From Actinobacteria bacterium IMCC26077 (GTDB lineage: Bacteria; Actinomycetota; Actinomycetes; Nanopelagicales; Nanopelagicaceae), in the NCBI GenBank assembly GCA_002284915.1, contig CP015606.1, forward strand, positions 186,001 to 250,000: 64,000 nucleotides of DNA. The letters run 5' to 3'. Below the pieces are notes generated by a model, which was given only the letters and a program-made list of their open reading frames with translations, was not told where the DNA came from and did no database searches. Below, in pieces: positions 1 to 7,725 of this stretch; the stretch's first letter is position 1; every line of letters begins with the position of its first letter. The position numbers and the translations under genes were made by a program.

Positions 1-952
1 AACTTAATTGCAACTTTCGTAACGCATCCTCGTTGAAAACAAATGCCACTAGAAGATCAGGATTAGCTGCCAGCGCAGCGTCGTCGTCACCTAAAGAATC
101 AATGGTCAAGAGAACCATTTCTGGTTGTCGATTCTTGATTGGAGTAGTCGGCCCTGCAGTGCTCGACAGGTTGGGGTCGGAATCAAGGAGCGGTTCCCGA
201 TCAAGTTGGTGAGGTGATATCTCATCGGGGAAATTCTCGATGGGGCAATTTCGATTTAGCGGACATTTCGCACAGAGGCCTGGTGCTCGCTTTTCTACCT
301 GCCATCGTGCAAATCCATAAGGTTTCCCGGTGCCTGCGCCAACGGTCCACTGCCAGCCAAGAAGATTTGCAGCACGAGAGCCATCAATTAGTTCTCGGAA
401 CATCCGTTCTTGCCCAGGCAACCAGCCGATGTTGTTTCGGACAGTCCAGTGCGAAGCAAGCCACATACGAGTCTGATTCACTAACCATCCGTCTTGTTCC
501 AACTCAGTCACGACAGCATCAATGCAGGCCATCTCGCGATTCCAACCATCGCCTTCGTTACTCCAATTGGCTTCAAAGCGAAGGTTAGAAAATAGCCGCG
601 TTCCTAAACGCGCGTAGAGATGGCGGGCATACTCTTGCCAATACAACTCATCCCGGAATTTCTCGCGATCCTTGTAAGGCGCGCTCTTGACTGCCTCGTG
701 TACTTGCTTCAAGGTCAAGATGTTGTGTCGAATATAGGGAGAGAGCACACTTGCGCCGCGCCTATTCTTAGGAAGCACCTCAGAACGACGGTCGGCGTAG
801 TTCGTAATGTCTAAATGGGCTAACGCGTGGTTGGCTGCGCTTTGTCCGCCTGAGATAGAACTCAGTCCGAGTTCACCTGAGTAGAGACCCTTGAACTCTT
901 GCTCAATTATCGCAAGCGGTTCGAGATCTAGATTGATTTCTTTGTAAGTCAT
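1..952 (-). CDS. Photolyase/cryptochrome family protein with permuted domains (3' end outside window)
   Basis: I translated this frame by hand: it is open from an ATG at 952 to the window edge (317 residues seen, C-terminus missing). Residues about 40-250 match the FAD-binding helical domain of DNA photolyases/cryptochromes: a LSPY block at 70-73, RMWLASHW near 162-169 and LGWQWTVGAG at 198-207, where photolyases have their NNxxGWQW block. A Cys cluster CxxCPLNRNC follows at 227-236. From about 278 the chain reads VLLTIDSLGDDDAALAANPD and then VAFVFNEDAL, which resembles the start of the antenna alpha/beta domain (RRDLRLHDNPAL followed by a VFV strand) that normally lies at the N-terminus. 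The domain order therefore looks reversed. The expected role is blue-light DNA repair or light sensing with FAD. Family call is firm; repair versus sensing cannot be decided. Confidence 0.85.
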   Translation of the reverse strand, partial: MTYKEINLDLEPLAIIEQEFKGLYSGELGLSSISGGQSAANHALAHLDITNYADRRSEVLPKNRRGASVLSPYIRHNILTLKQVHEAVKSAPYKDREKFRDELYWQEYARHLYARLGTRLFSNLRFEANWSNEGDGWNREMACIDAVVTELEQDGWLVNQTRMWLASHWTVRNNIGWLPGQERMFRELIDGSRAANLLGWQWTVGAGTGKPYGFARWQVEKRAPGLCAKCPLNRNCPIENFPDEISPHQLDREPLLDSDPNLSSTAGPTTPIKNRQPEMVLLTIDSLGDDDAALAANPDLLVAFVFNEDALRKLQLS

Positions 953-1005
953 AGTGCATCACATACTAGATGGCTTACCTGAGTTTCTTTCCCCTATGCA
1001 CTGGG

Positions 1006-1134
1006 CTACTCGTCCTGAAAGTCGCCCCCGCGACCTGTCATTTTGCCGCGAGGCTTCGATGGATTTTCGTAGCGATACAAAGTCAACAAGATTAAAACTC
1101 CGAAGAGTACGAAGATGACAAATCCAACTACCAT
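1006..1134 (-). CDS. 42-residue single-pass membrane protein
   Basis: A short frame starts with ATG at 1134, two bases past the stop of the 124-residue membrane protein gene, and ends with TAG at 1006-1008. The product has one strong hydrophobic segment (about residues 2-19, rich in V, F, L and I) followed by a polar tail ending GGDFQDE. A GGGG run lies a few bases before the ATG and could act as a weak ribosome site; translational coupling with the upstream gene is likely. No family is recognised. It may be a small accessory subunit of the neighbouring membrane protein. Confidence 0.5.
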   Translation of the reverse strand: MVVGFVIFVLFGVLILLTLYRYENPSKPRGKMTGRGGDFQDE

Positions 1135-1136
1135 AG

Positions 1137-1511
1137 CTACCCCAGAACGCTCCAGATTACTAGCGCAAAGATAACCAAACCAAAGCCGACCATTGCCACT
1201 ACGGTGAGTGAGAGAAGTTGTTGTGATGACGACACTTTCTTGGCGATTGCAGAAGATTTAGATTCCTTTCCAAGATCTTGAACCAATGCTTGTGCTTCGC
1301 GAATTGCAGCGTATTGCGAGACGATGGCGAGAAATCCTGTGACTGCTGCAACAGCAATAGCGAGATATTTCGCAGCATCTGATGCTGAGGCAAACGTTCC
1401 TTGTGCTACAAGCACCATGATGGCAATGAGCACGAGTGCAGGCGAAATCTGCGCCATGATGATTTGTGTGCGCTTTGTATTCCAGAGTTTTAGTAGGTCT
1501 TTCTCATCCAT
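1137..1511 (-). CDS. Small integral membrane protein, unknown family
   Basis: 124 residues. The start ATG at 1511 has a good ribosome site (AAGGAGC, 4 bases upstream). The N-terminus MDEKDLLKLWNTKR is polar and cytosolic in character, then three hydrophobic segments at about 21-37, 46-66 and 100-123 are separated by a charged stretch containing KESKSSAIAKK. I do not recognise the family. It lies immediately before the 42-residue membrane protein on the same strand, so the two probably form a transcription unit. It is divergent from psiE across a 154-base gap. Confidence 0.7.
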   Translation of the reverse strand: MDEKDLLKLWNTKRTQIIMAQISPALVLIAIMVLVAQGTFASASDAAKYLAIAVAAVTGFLAIVSQYAAIREAQALVQDLGKESKSSAIAKKVSSSQQLLSLTVVAMVGFGLVIFALVIWSVLG

Positions 1512-1522
1512 GAGTGCTCCTT

Positions 1523-1546
1523 ATTGGGGAGGCTAGCGCCTCCAAT
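1523..1546. promoter_or_regulatory. GC-rich hairpin upstream of the 124-residue membrane protein gene
   Basis: GGAGGC and GCCTCC flank a TAGC loop, with ATTG/CAAT extending the stem. The hairpin sits just upstream of the ribosome site of the minus-strand gene starting at 1511, so it would lie in its 5' leader or promoter. It could be an operator or a leader stem. There is no U tract that would make it a clear terminator on either strand. Confidence 0.35.
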
Positions 1547-1665
1547 GCCTATATGATACGGGGTATTGGGTGATTTACCTGGTTTATCTGCGCTCTGGGG
1601 GTGGTCAAAGTGGCGGATAAAACTTATAGTGGCGTGGTGTTCTAGAGCAGAGTCCGAGGTCAGTT

Positions 1666-2124
1666 ATGAATCAGCGCACAGTATTGCCGAGCAGAGTGGT
1701 CGACATCGCCGAAGACTCCATGCATGCGCTCCTTGGTGTTGGCGTCTTTGTTGTTGCATTGATCTCCACCTATCAAGGCGTTGCACGGTTACTCCAATCT
1801 GAACGGATCTATCCCGAAGGTGCGATTCGCGCGATTAATGACCTGCTCTTTGTCATCATCTTGCTTGAAATCCTCCGCACTGTGATTGGCCGCTTTACCA
1901 GCGGTTCCTACCAGCTGGAAAGTTTCTTGGTTATTGGAGTGATTGCATCTGTCCGAAGCATTCTGACTGTCGGCGCAACTTTGACTCTTGGTAGCGACAT
2001 CAGCCAAGAGAAGTTCTCTCGTCTCTTGTTTGAACTGGGTGTAAGCGCAGTTATCAGTCTCTTGTTGGTCCTAGCGCTTGCCGTCGCCAAGTTCTCTCGT
2101 CGCAGGTTCGACCCTGCCGACTAA
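1666..2124 (+). CDS. Phosphate-starvation-inducible PsiE family membrane protein
   Basis: 152 residues with four hydrophobic segments (about 20-37, 56-72, 84-106 and 124-143). The pattern LLGVGVFVVALIS, then INDLLFVIILLEILRTV, then the charged SGSYQLESFLVIGVIASVR block is typical of the PsiE/DUF family of four-helix membrane proteins. E. coli PsiE is induced by phosphate starvation but its biochemical role is unknown. The 3' end overlaps the convergent S51 peptidase gene by 4 bases. No Pho box was identified. The ATG at 1666 follows GAGGTCAGTT, an acceptable ribosome site. Confidence 0.8.
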   Translation: MNQRTVLPSRVVDIAEDSMHALLGVGVFVVALISTYQGVARLLQSERIYPEGAIRAINDLLFVIILLEILRTVIGRFTSGSYQLESFLVIGVIASVRSILTVGATLTLGSDISQEKFSRLLFELGVSAVISLLLVLALAVAKFSRRRFDPAD

Positions 2125-2846
2125 CTGAGAGTTAATTTAATCTCTTGCCCATCGTGGAGCTGTTGATCAGGTAGTCCCTTCAGAACGTGAACCCTGGCTT
2201 CGCCCACTACTACCCAGTACGTACTTCCCGATCGTTTCACAATCGCAGTTAACTCATCCACACCAATCAAAATCGCATCGTTAGGTACATGAAGGAGCAG
2301 CTTCGCAGCGCTCTCTGGAATCCACTTGAAGAACTTGTTGAAATGCGGAATTACTCGAATCTCAGGGAGCAGATTTAAGCCCAAACTTGGCGCCCTGTTG
2401 AGCAACCGAAAGTTTGGAATCTGTCCGCTGAGAACCATTGCACCTGCGCTACATCCTGCAAGTGATGCACCGCTCTGCCAGTTCGCCACCATCGCAGCCC
2501 AGACGGGCGTATCAATCAAAACCTCGGCGAGATAGTGCGGATCTCCCCCGGACATGTACATCAGAGCGCTGTTTGTGACGGCATCGACGTGCTCTGGTTT
2601 GAATGCATCCTCGCGCGTATATATAGGTAGGAAAGTGGCCTTGACCCCTATGGCATCGGCTTGCCGTTGGCCAAGCTCCTTCCAATAGGCAAGGCGGTCA
2701 TCGCTCTCGCGTCCAGCGGCGGTCGGGATTTGTATGTAGTGCGCCTCTTTGCCGTTCTTGATTCCATCGTCGAGAAGTGACTTCTCGAAGGCAGCCATCG
2801 CAGGCAGGTACTCACCTGAGCCAACTAATGCGAGAGAGCCATCCAT
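2121..2846 (-). CDS. Peptidase S51 family protein (cyanophycinase / dipeptidase E-like)
   Basis: 241 residues. The N-terminal LALVGSGEYLP strand-loop, the MYMSGGDPHYL block near 96-106 and the nucleophile elbow AGCSAGAMVLSG (GCSAG at 131-135, Ser133 the likely nucleophile) are hallmarks of the S51 serine peptidases, which have a class I glutamine-amidotransferase-like fold. Family members cleave Asp-X dipeptides (PepE) or cyanophycin; the substrate here cannot be read from sequence. There is no signal peptide, so it is cytosolic. It is followed upstream, on the same strand, by the UbiA gene after a 19-base gap, so the two may be cotranscribed. Confidence 0.85.
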   Translation of the reverse strand: MDGSLALVGSGEYLPAMAAFEKSLLDDGIKNGKEAHYIQIPTAAGRESDDRLAYWKELGQRQADAIGVKATFLPIYTREDAFKPEHVDAVTNSALMYMSGGDPHYLAEVLIDTPVWAAMVANWQSGASLAGCSAGAMVLSGQIPNFRLLNRAPSLGLNLLPEIRVIPHFNKFFKWIPESAAKLLLHVPNDAILIGVDELTAIVKRSGSTYWVVVGEARVHVLKGLPDQQLHDGQEIKLTLS

Positions 2847-2865
2847 AGCTTAAGTCTACGTAGTT

Positions 2866-3516
2866 TCAGCGAAGGACAATTACCGTTAAGAGAATGATGA
2901 TGAGAAGGAAGAGCACTGCAAATAGGGAATATTTCTTCCCCATTCTCTGAGGCAGCCCGCCAATATTGCTCTCTCGATCTTGCGATAAATCCTTGAGGAC
3001 GTTTAAGAAATGGAAAGCCACCCCGAGCAGGGAACCGGTGACGAGAATCCAGATTGGCGGAGTGTGCTCTAAGCCATAGAAAACACATGCCGGTAGCGCT
3101 GCACACGCGATTGCATACGGCAAGGGTGATAGCAGTGAGAACTTGAAATAGAAGTTATATGCGAGGCCGCAGCCAACACCAAGGAGATAGACGCTCCCGC
3201 CTTTGAGCCCTAGTGGGCCGATGAGGTTGGCGATGATGGCGATAGGCGTGAAGATGAAAGTAGCGCGAGTGAGTTCTGGAACCGTAATAGTGCCGGCGAC
3301 TAGTGGTTTGTTGGTGCGGTGATGTTTTAAATCATCCTGATAGTCATAGATGTCATTACTCCAACCGATGATCAGTTGGCCGAGGAATACGGTGAGGGCG
3401 ATGGGCAGCGCGGTAGTGAGTGGGCCAAGGACGAGTGCGAGGATGAAGGCGATGGACGTGACGATCATCGTGGGGCCGAAGTGAGCGGCGGTCGCATACG
3501 CGCGAATTTTCTTCAT
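2866..3516 (-). CDS. UbiA family prenyltransferase
   Basis: 216 residues, mostly hydrophobic helices. Two aspartate-rich motifs define the family: NDIYDYQDD (54-62, NDxxDxxxD type), which binds the prenyl diphosphate through magnesium, and DLSQDRESNIGG near 176-187, the second DxxxD. UbiA enzymes attach polyprenyl, phytyl or geranylgeranyl chains to aromatic or polar acceptors (quinones, heme O, chlorophyll, archaeal-type lipids). At 216 residues it is shorter than the usual 280-300, closer to compact SCO7050-like or digeranylgeranylglyceryl-type actinobacterial members. The acceptor is unknown. The neighbouring S51 peptidase gives no clear hint. Confidence 0.85.
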   Translation of the reverse strand: MKKIRAYATAAHFGPTMIVTSIAFILALVLGPLTTALPIALTVFLGQLIIGWSNDIYDYQDDLKHHRTNKPLVAGTITVPELTRATFIFTPIAIIANLIGPLGLKGGSVYLLGVGCGLAYNFYFKFSLLSPLPYAIACAALPACVFYGLEHTPPIWILVTGSLLGVAFHFLNVLKDLSQDRESNIGGLPQRMGKKYSLFAVLFLLIIILLTVIVLR

Positions 3517-3553
3517 AGCAGCCTCACCTCTCGTGGTGAGTTGAGCCTAACTC

Positions 3554-3691
3554 TTACTTACCTGATTTACACCTTTCGGAGCAGTACTTAACGTTCGCCC
3601 AGTCGCGAGCCCACTTCTTGCGCCACTCGAACTCTTTATTGCACCGAACACACACCTTTGGTGCAAAGCCGTTTTTGGTTTTAGCTTTCAC
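3554..3691 (-). CDS. DUF2256 small zinc-ribbon-like protein
   Basis: A 45-residue product read from a GTG at 3691 to TAA at 3554-3556. The sequence has the DUF2256 pattern: [20 protein letters not shown] followed by VKYCSERCK, giving CxxC and CxxxC pairs that probably bind zinc. The start overlaps the last codons of the TPR gene by 11 bases in another frame, suggesting translational coupling. No in-frame ATG precedes it. Function of the family is unknown. Confidence 0.8.
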   Translation of the reverse strand: MKAKTKNGFAPKVCVRCNKEFEWRKKWARDWANVKYCSERCKSGK

Positions 3692-4628
3692 CGAGCATCG
3701 TCTCTTCGATAGTAGCTAGTTGTTCGAGGCGCTCTTGAGCCTCATCATCACGCCCTAACTGAGTGAGTACATACGCAAGGGAACGATTGGCCCCGATGAT
3801 GTCCTCCCAATCCTTATTCTCTTCGATCGTGAACATCTCAAGAGCACGCTTGAGCTTTGTCTCGGCCTCTTCATATTCACCGGTCAGTACCAAAGCGCGC
3901 CCAAGGTGGAAGAGGGCATACCCCTCGAGAGTGAAGTCCTCCGCAATTTTGGCGTAGTTATAGACATGTTTGGCGTAGAACTTCGCCTCTTCGCCGTTCT
4001 CGAGGCTGATGTAAGCAATCGCAAGGTGGTTATCGACATGGCTTACGTTTAGCGGTGATTTCTCTTTTTGATAGAGCTTGCGAGCGCGGAGGAAATAGGG
4101 AATCGCCTCGTCGTATCGCTCGAGCTTGTTCAGGCTCATGCCGATATTGATCGAATCGACAGCCATCGAGAAATCTGTGGCATCGGGATCGACAGCATCT
4201 TGCGCCGCCTTATGTGCATCAAGGCTCTTGCCCCACTCCTTCGCGGCAAACCACTCGCACCCTGCCGCGCGAATCGCCTGGATATATCCCGAGACTTCAT
4301 CGCGCTCTTTCTGTAGCCGCGCGACCTCTTCAAAGGTGGCAGCTGCTTCGGAATGCTGTTCTAAGTTACGAAGCGAGAAAGCCTTTCCTTCGTGCAGGTG
4401 GATGAGTTCGTGAAGGTGAGTGCTTGGTTCATTGTTCTTGTAGAGATCGATGGAGGTTTCGCAGAGTTGGATGCATTCGGCATATTCGTCGCGCTTGTAG
4501 GCAAAGTGGCTCAGCTCAGCGAGGACTTCGGCGCGTTCGACTCCATCAGTTGCTGAGATGCGTTCCCAAAGCTCGCTCTCTTGTACTTCACCGTTGTTGG
4601 AGTTGGTGCCGTCGTTCTCTTGGCTCAC
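3681..4628 (-). CDS. Tetratricopeptide repeat protein
   Basis: 315 residues, acidic, without signal peptide or membrane segments. Repeated helix pairs of TPR type are visible: [79 protein letters not shown] and [16 protein letters not shown], at about 34-residue spacing. The protein is presumably a cytosolic scaffold for protein-protein contacts; no partner is evident. Its last codons overlap the DUF2256 gene. Start ATG at 4628 encodes [12 protein letters not shown], a disordered leader. Confidence 0.8.
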   Translation of the reverse strand: MSQENDGTNSNNGEVQESELWERISATDGVERAEVLAELSHFAYKRDEYAECIQLCETSIDLYKNNEPSTHLHELIHLHEGKAFSLRNLEQHSEAAATFEEVARLQKERDEVSGYIQAIRAAGCEWFAAKEWGKSLDAHKAAQDAVDPDATDFSMAVDSINIGMSLNKLERYDEAIPYFLRARKLYQKEKSPLNVSHVDNHLAIAYISLENGEEAKFYAKHVYNYAKIAEDFTLEGYALFHLGRALVLTGEYEEAETKLKRALEMFTIEENKDWEDIIGANRSLAYVLTQLGRDDEAQERLEQLATIEETMLGES

Positions 4629-4728
4629 CCGCGCCTGCCTTCCTCGCCCCTACCCAGAGCTTATTTATTGGAGGGCAGAAGTTACACCCAGTAACTGACA
4701 TCTGCTTGATGAGTGAACTTTGGGCGAT

Positions 4729-4803
4729 TTGGGCTGATAGGATTCGAACCTACAACCTCCGGTTGAGTCACAACGGCGCTCGATCCAATTGAGCTACAAC
4801 ATC
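4729..4803 (-). pseudogene. Degenerate tRNA-like sequence
   Basis: The D arm (GCTC/GAGC) and T arm (GTAGG, TTCGAAT loop, CCTAT) are well conserved, but the acceptor strands GATGTTG and CAGCCCA pair only at positions 4-7. The anticodon arm is 18 bases (CCGTT, GTGACTCA, ACCGG) rather than 17 and has one mismatch, so the anticodon cannot be assigned (GAC or an expanded loop). A TTGACT box and TATAGA lie upstream but at 14-base spacing. This is probably a decayed tRNA gene or a tRNA-like RNA. Confidence 0.5.
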
Positions 4804-4856
4804 TGGGCTCTATAAAAACAGAATAACAAGTCAAACTTTGGGGAGTAGGCGAGCGT

Positions 4857-6530
4857 ATGAAGCGAAAATCTCACGGAATTCTTCTCGCCTTGCTGTTAGC
4901 CATAGCAACTTCTCTATCGACATTCCCCTCTGCAGCCGCAACAAAACCTCTCACCCACTCGCAAGCGTTAGCCAAATGGGATGGGGATAAGTTTCCTGCA
5001 ACCGGATTGTGGCTGCTAGAAGACTTCAATCTAGGGTTTAATGAAAGTTCGTTATCCAAAGTCATCACTACAAACGGAATCACTCAGGGTGTACTTTGTG
5101 AAAGTTTGGCAGATGAAAAATGCAAAGGCCCGGTAGAGCTTTATCAAATTCTCAATTTTGATGTTTGCACTCCAACTTCTCAACTTTCTTGCATAGCAGG
5201 AATTTGGGCTGTTGATCAATCAGGCAAAAGAATCGAAGGTGAGCTAGTTCAATCAATTCCATTTGAAGCGAAACAATTTGTCGCAGAAAATGTCGAATTA
5301 AACTTACCAAAAAGCTCATCTTATGGTGGCATCTGGAAAATACCAGGCGTAAAAAATGCCGCAGGTAATGAGAATTATTTCGCTGCCACTCGTGCCACTA
5401 TGTCCAAAGGATCACAGGACAAAAAGTTTGGATACGGTGAAATCGAAAGTGGAATTGTTCCAATCAATGAATTAGTGGGTGGATACGGAGCACGAATTCT
5501 TGGAGCTTCTGGTGCACATACATCGAGCGGCCAAACACGCACCCCTTCAGGAGAAGAGTGCATCGCTCTCGAGGTTGGTAAGTGCCGGGAACGGGTGGAA
5601 TTCCCGAGTGGATACCGGTTTGGTATGACTCTTCGAATTGGTGAGAAATTAAGTGGTTGGTATCACGGCCGGTTATCCCTGCCAGATGTTTCTATAAAGG
5701 ATTGGAAGAATGGCCAAGAAATGTTAATCGAAGGAGAGCCGGTAAAGGTACCTTCACTAGATTTCGTGGTACCAAACAGCGAACTTTCTGAATCAGCGAA
5801 GAAACGATTGGCAGATTGCTCCGACAAGAAAGTCCACTGTGGAGGTCGAGGAAAAACTGGTGGCATAGTTCAGTTCGTTGGGAATTTAAACCACCCGCTG
5901 ACAACAGAATGGCTACGCGATTTCAACAAGGATTATCAAGATCAGTCAACTCGCACGCAAACGTTCTGGTCATTTAAGAAAATGTTTAATCATGTTAGAG
6001 ATGAGTTTAAGTCATGTGGTGACCGCGCAGGATCACTCACGGGATTAGTTCTGACCAACTCACTCGCCTACGCCTCAGGCCCACCAACCTATGACACAAA
6101 ATCTGGTTCTCTCGTCTACAAGGTTTCTTCGCCTCATTATGAATCCAATGGAGAAGTTGCTTCAGGTACATACGACTTAACCTTGAAGAGTGATGTAGCA
6201 CGTTGTATCTACGGATTTTCTAACGCGCCTATCAAGGCCGATATCTCTATCACCGGAGATGACGGTGAGAAGCGAGTGGCTACAACAGTTGCCCGCGAGA
6301 AAGATGGTTGGCTTTATCTATCGGCAAAAGGCTTTACATTCTCGTCCCCTACTATTCAGGTGAAGCTCTCACAAGAGGTAGCAACAAAGGCTGAAGAGGT
6401 TAAAACCGCGGCTGTAACGACGCCAAAGGTTTCATCTCCCACAAAATCCATTACATGTGTGAAAGGCAAAGTTACCAAGAAGATAACCGGAACCTCACCA
6501 AAATGCCCTTCAGGATTTAAGAAGCGGTAG
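4857..6530 (+). CDS. Secreted protein with C-terminal CVKGK...PKCPxGFKKR tail
   Basis: 557 residues. A signal peptide is clear: MKRKSH, a hydrophobic core LLALLLAIATSL and an SAAAT cleavage region near 27-28. The mature part has paired cysteines (LCESLADEKC, VCTPTSQLSC, ECIALEVGKC) suggesting disulfides. The C-terminal ~170 residues (VSSPHYESNGEV..., YDLTL, ARCIYGF, GFTFSSPTIQVKLS) and the final CVKGKVTKKITG...KCPSGFKKR are closely matched by the protein at 56330-57979, so the two are paralogues. No enzymatic motif was recognised. The tail is basic with two cysteines and may be a surface-attachment or sorting element. Expected location is extracellular or wall-bound. Confidence 0.75.
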   Translation: MKRKSHGILLALLLAIATSLSTFPSAAATKPLTHSQALAKWDGDKFPATGLWLLEDFNLGFNESSLSKVITTNGITQGVLCESLADEKCKGPVELYQILNFDVCTPTSQLSCIAGIWAVDQSGKRIEGELVQSIPFEAKQFVAENVELNLPKSSSYGGIWKIPGVKNAAGNENYFAATRATMSKGSQDKKFGYGEIESGIVPINELVGGYGARILGASGAHTSSGQTRTPSGEECIALEVGKCRERVEFPSGYRFGMTLRIGEKLSGWYHGRLSLPDVSIKDWKNGQEMLIEGEPVKVPSLDFVVPNSELSESAKKRLADCSDKKVHCGGRGKTGGIVQFVGNLNHPLTTEWLRDFNKDYQDQSTRTQTFWSFKKMFNHVRDEFKSCGDRAGSLTGLVLTNSLAYASGPPTYDTKSGSLVYKVSSPHYESNGEVASGTYDLTLKSDVARCIYGFSNAPIKADISITGDDGEKRVATTVAREKDGWLYLSAKGFTFSSPTIQVKLSQEVATKAEEVKTAAVTTPKVSSPTKSITCVKGKVTKKITGTSPKCPSGFKKR

Positions 6531-6555
6531 CACGATTAGTCACTGAGAGAAATGT

Positions 6556-6930
6556 TTAGCGATTAAAAAGTTTTACAAGCAGATGAATGGCGTGTACCAC
6601 TCGACTATTACGATTCGCTGCCACCCATTTGTAGGCATTGCGCCCTATGGGACCGCTTAATTTCACGATTGTGCCTAGGTTCTTGTGACCGCTAACCCTC
6701 AATAACTTTGCAACAGCATCGGCGCCACCAAAAACTTTCCCGTTGATCACCACTACTACCTCTTTGCTACACCGTTCATACGTAACTCCGTAGCGCGCAA
6801 GATCTGCTGATTGAAATGGGAGCGCAGTAATAACAGTTCTTTTCTCAACCCATCGGACGCATTCTTTGCAGAAACCACATTCACCGTCGTAGATAACAGT
6901 CCATTCATGAGAGGCTTGTTGCTGTGTCAC
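6556..6930 (-). CDS. Thiol-disulfide oxidoreductase, DCC family (DUF393)
   Basis: 124 residues. The N-terminal WTVIYDGECGFCKECVRWVE carries the family signature YDGxCxxC with the CxxC redox pair at Cys18 and Cys21 and a further Cys24. VVVVINGKVFGGADAVAKLL is the second conserved DCC block. These thioredoxin-fold proteins are of uncertain substrate. It is encoded convergently with the preceding secreted protein (25-base gap), whose many cysteines might need disulfide handling, although this protein has no signal peptide and would act in the cytosol. Confidence 0.85.
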   Translation of the reverse strand: MTQQQASHEWTVIYDGECGFCKECVRWVEKRTVITALPFQSADLARYGVTYERCSKEVVVVINGKVFGGADAVAKLLRVSGHKNLGTIVKLSGPIGRNAYKWVAANRNSRVVHAIHLLVKLFNR

Positions 6931-7009
6931 ATCACTAATCGTGACATTAAATTTGGTTTTTTGCGCGAGGAGTTACAGAAGGTAATTTCATTGTGAGCAA
7001 AAATAGAAA

Positions 7010-7038
7010 GTGGCCCTGGGTAACGACTCCAGGACCAC
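7010..7038 (-). terminator. Hairpin after tRNA-like unit 1
   Basis: GTGG-CCTGG pairs with CCaGGgCCAC around an 8-base loop, immediately downstream of the minus-strand tRNA-like gene at 7049-7122. A T-rich stretch follows on the minus strand (CTTTCTATTTTTGC). It matches the terminators of units 2 and 3 in position and sequence. Confidence 0.65.
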
Positions 7039-7048
7039 AATTGGCGCG

Positions 7049-7122
7049 TATGGCTGGTAGGATTTGAACCTACGACCCCCAAGTTCGTTAGGTTGGTGCT
7101 CTATCCGCTGAGCTACAGCCAC
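7049..7122 (-). tRNA. Arg-like tRNA with 8-base anticodon loop (copy 1)
   Basis: The cloverleaf is: acceptor GTGGCTG/CAGCCAT (seven pairs, one G-T), D arm GCTC/GAGC with AGCGGATA loop (A20, as in tRNA-Arg), T arm GTAGG/CCTAC with loop TTCAAAT and discriminator A. The anticodon arm is 18 bases: CCAAC, CTAACGAA, CTTGG, i.e. four pairs, a C-C mismatch and an 8-base loop. A normal tRNA-Arg(ACG) loop would be CTACGAA; here one base is extra. CCA is not encoded. Decoding function is uncertain. Confidence 0.6.
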
Positions 7123-7207
7123 ACGCGAGCGGAAATGTATGCGTGTGGTATGAGTAGATAGATTGACATGAGTAAGCTTGCTGACAAGAAATTGTTGTGG
7201 AAAAGAA

Positions 7208-7630
7208 CTACTTTTTAGCGGCTCGGTTGAGCTCTTTCGCTAACGCCCAACACCAATAGAAAAGACCAAGCTGAATTGGAAGGCGCGCAAAGGCAAAAAG
7301 TGGTGCTGGAAATTCTCGCGAACTCCACTCCATGGCCATATAGATATTTGCTGGAAATACTGCAATGAATAGCGCAAAGGCTGCATAGACACCCCACAAC
7401 CGAATGGGTTTACCAGCAAACTTTTTATCAAGTGAAACAAATAGCAGCGCGGCAATAACAAGTTCGGCAAGACCACTTAAGTAAGTCCAGAACCGTGGAT
7501 CACCGGGAAGAAATGGCGGCACAATCGTGTCGAACGGTTTAGGAAATATGAAGTGCGTGAGGCCGGTGCCAATTAACATCAAACCCATGCCGCGACCGAC
7601 TTTTTGATTAACAGATTGTGTATCACTCAT
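7208..7630 (-). CDS. DoxX-like family membrane protein
   Basis: 140 residues with four membrane helices: GMGLMLIGTGLTHFIFP, FWTYLSGLAELVIAALLFVS, LWGVYAAFALFIAVFPANIYMA and LGLFYWCWALA. The order, with GLTHF in helix 1 and SGLAELVIA in helix 2, fits the DoxX/DoxX-like family. Some members partner with thiosulfate:quinone oxidoreductase or redox proteins, but most have no assigned activity. It is placed between two of the tRNA-like units and beside a DCC-family oxidoreductase, a combination that occurs in several bacteria (established for DoxX/DCC proteins in general terms, not tested here). Confidence 0.75.
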   Translation of the reverse strand: MSDTQSVNQKVGRGMGLMLIGTGLTHFIFPKPFDTIVPPFLPGDPRFWTYLSGLAELVIAALLFVSLDKKFAGKPIRLWGVYAAFALFIAVFPANIYMAMEWSSREFPAPLFAFARLPIQLGLFYWCWALAKELNRAAKK

Positions 7631-7687
7631 ATCGAAATTATCGCACTATCTAAACATTCTGTAACTTTGAAGCTGCAGATAGAAAAA

Positions 7688-7714
7688 TGGTTCTGGGTCA
7701 CGACTCCAGAACCA
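7688..7714 (-). terminator. Intrinsic terminator of tRNA-like unit 2
   Basis: TGGTTCTGG and CCAGAACCA form a perfect 9-base stem around GTCACGACT; on the minus strand it is followed by TTTTTCT. It lies directly after the tRNA-like gene at 7726-7799. Confidence 0.8.
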
Positions 7715-7725
7715 CTTTTGGTGCG

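Larger units (their letters stand above)
7010..7148 (-). repeat. Copy 1 of a 139-base tRNA-like transcription unit
   Basis: The unit contains a leader hairpin (CCACACGC at 7119-7126 with GCGTGTGG at 7141-7148, enclosing the conserved GAGCGGAAATGTA on the plus strand), the tRNA-like gene and a terminator. Copies 2 and 3 are at 7688-7826 and 8626-8766. The first four tRNA bases form part of the leader stem. Confidence 0.75.

Noticed and set aside
214-814. Two plus-strand frames (124 and 64 codons) at the window start
   Set aside because: They lie opposite the photolyase-family gene, whose frame is open throughout and matches family motifs.
4424-4792. 122-codon plus-strand frame
   Set aside because: Antisense to the TPR gene and running into the degenerate tRNA; Arg/Cys-rich nonsense composition.
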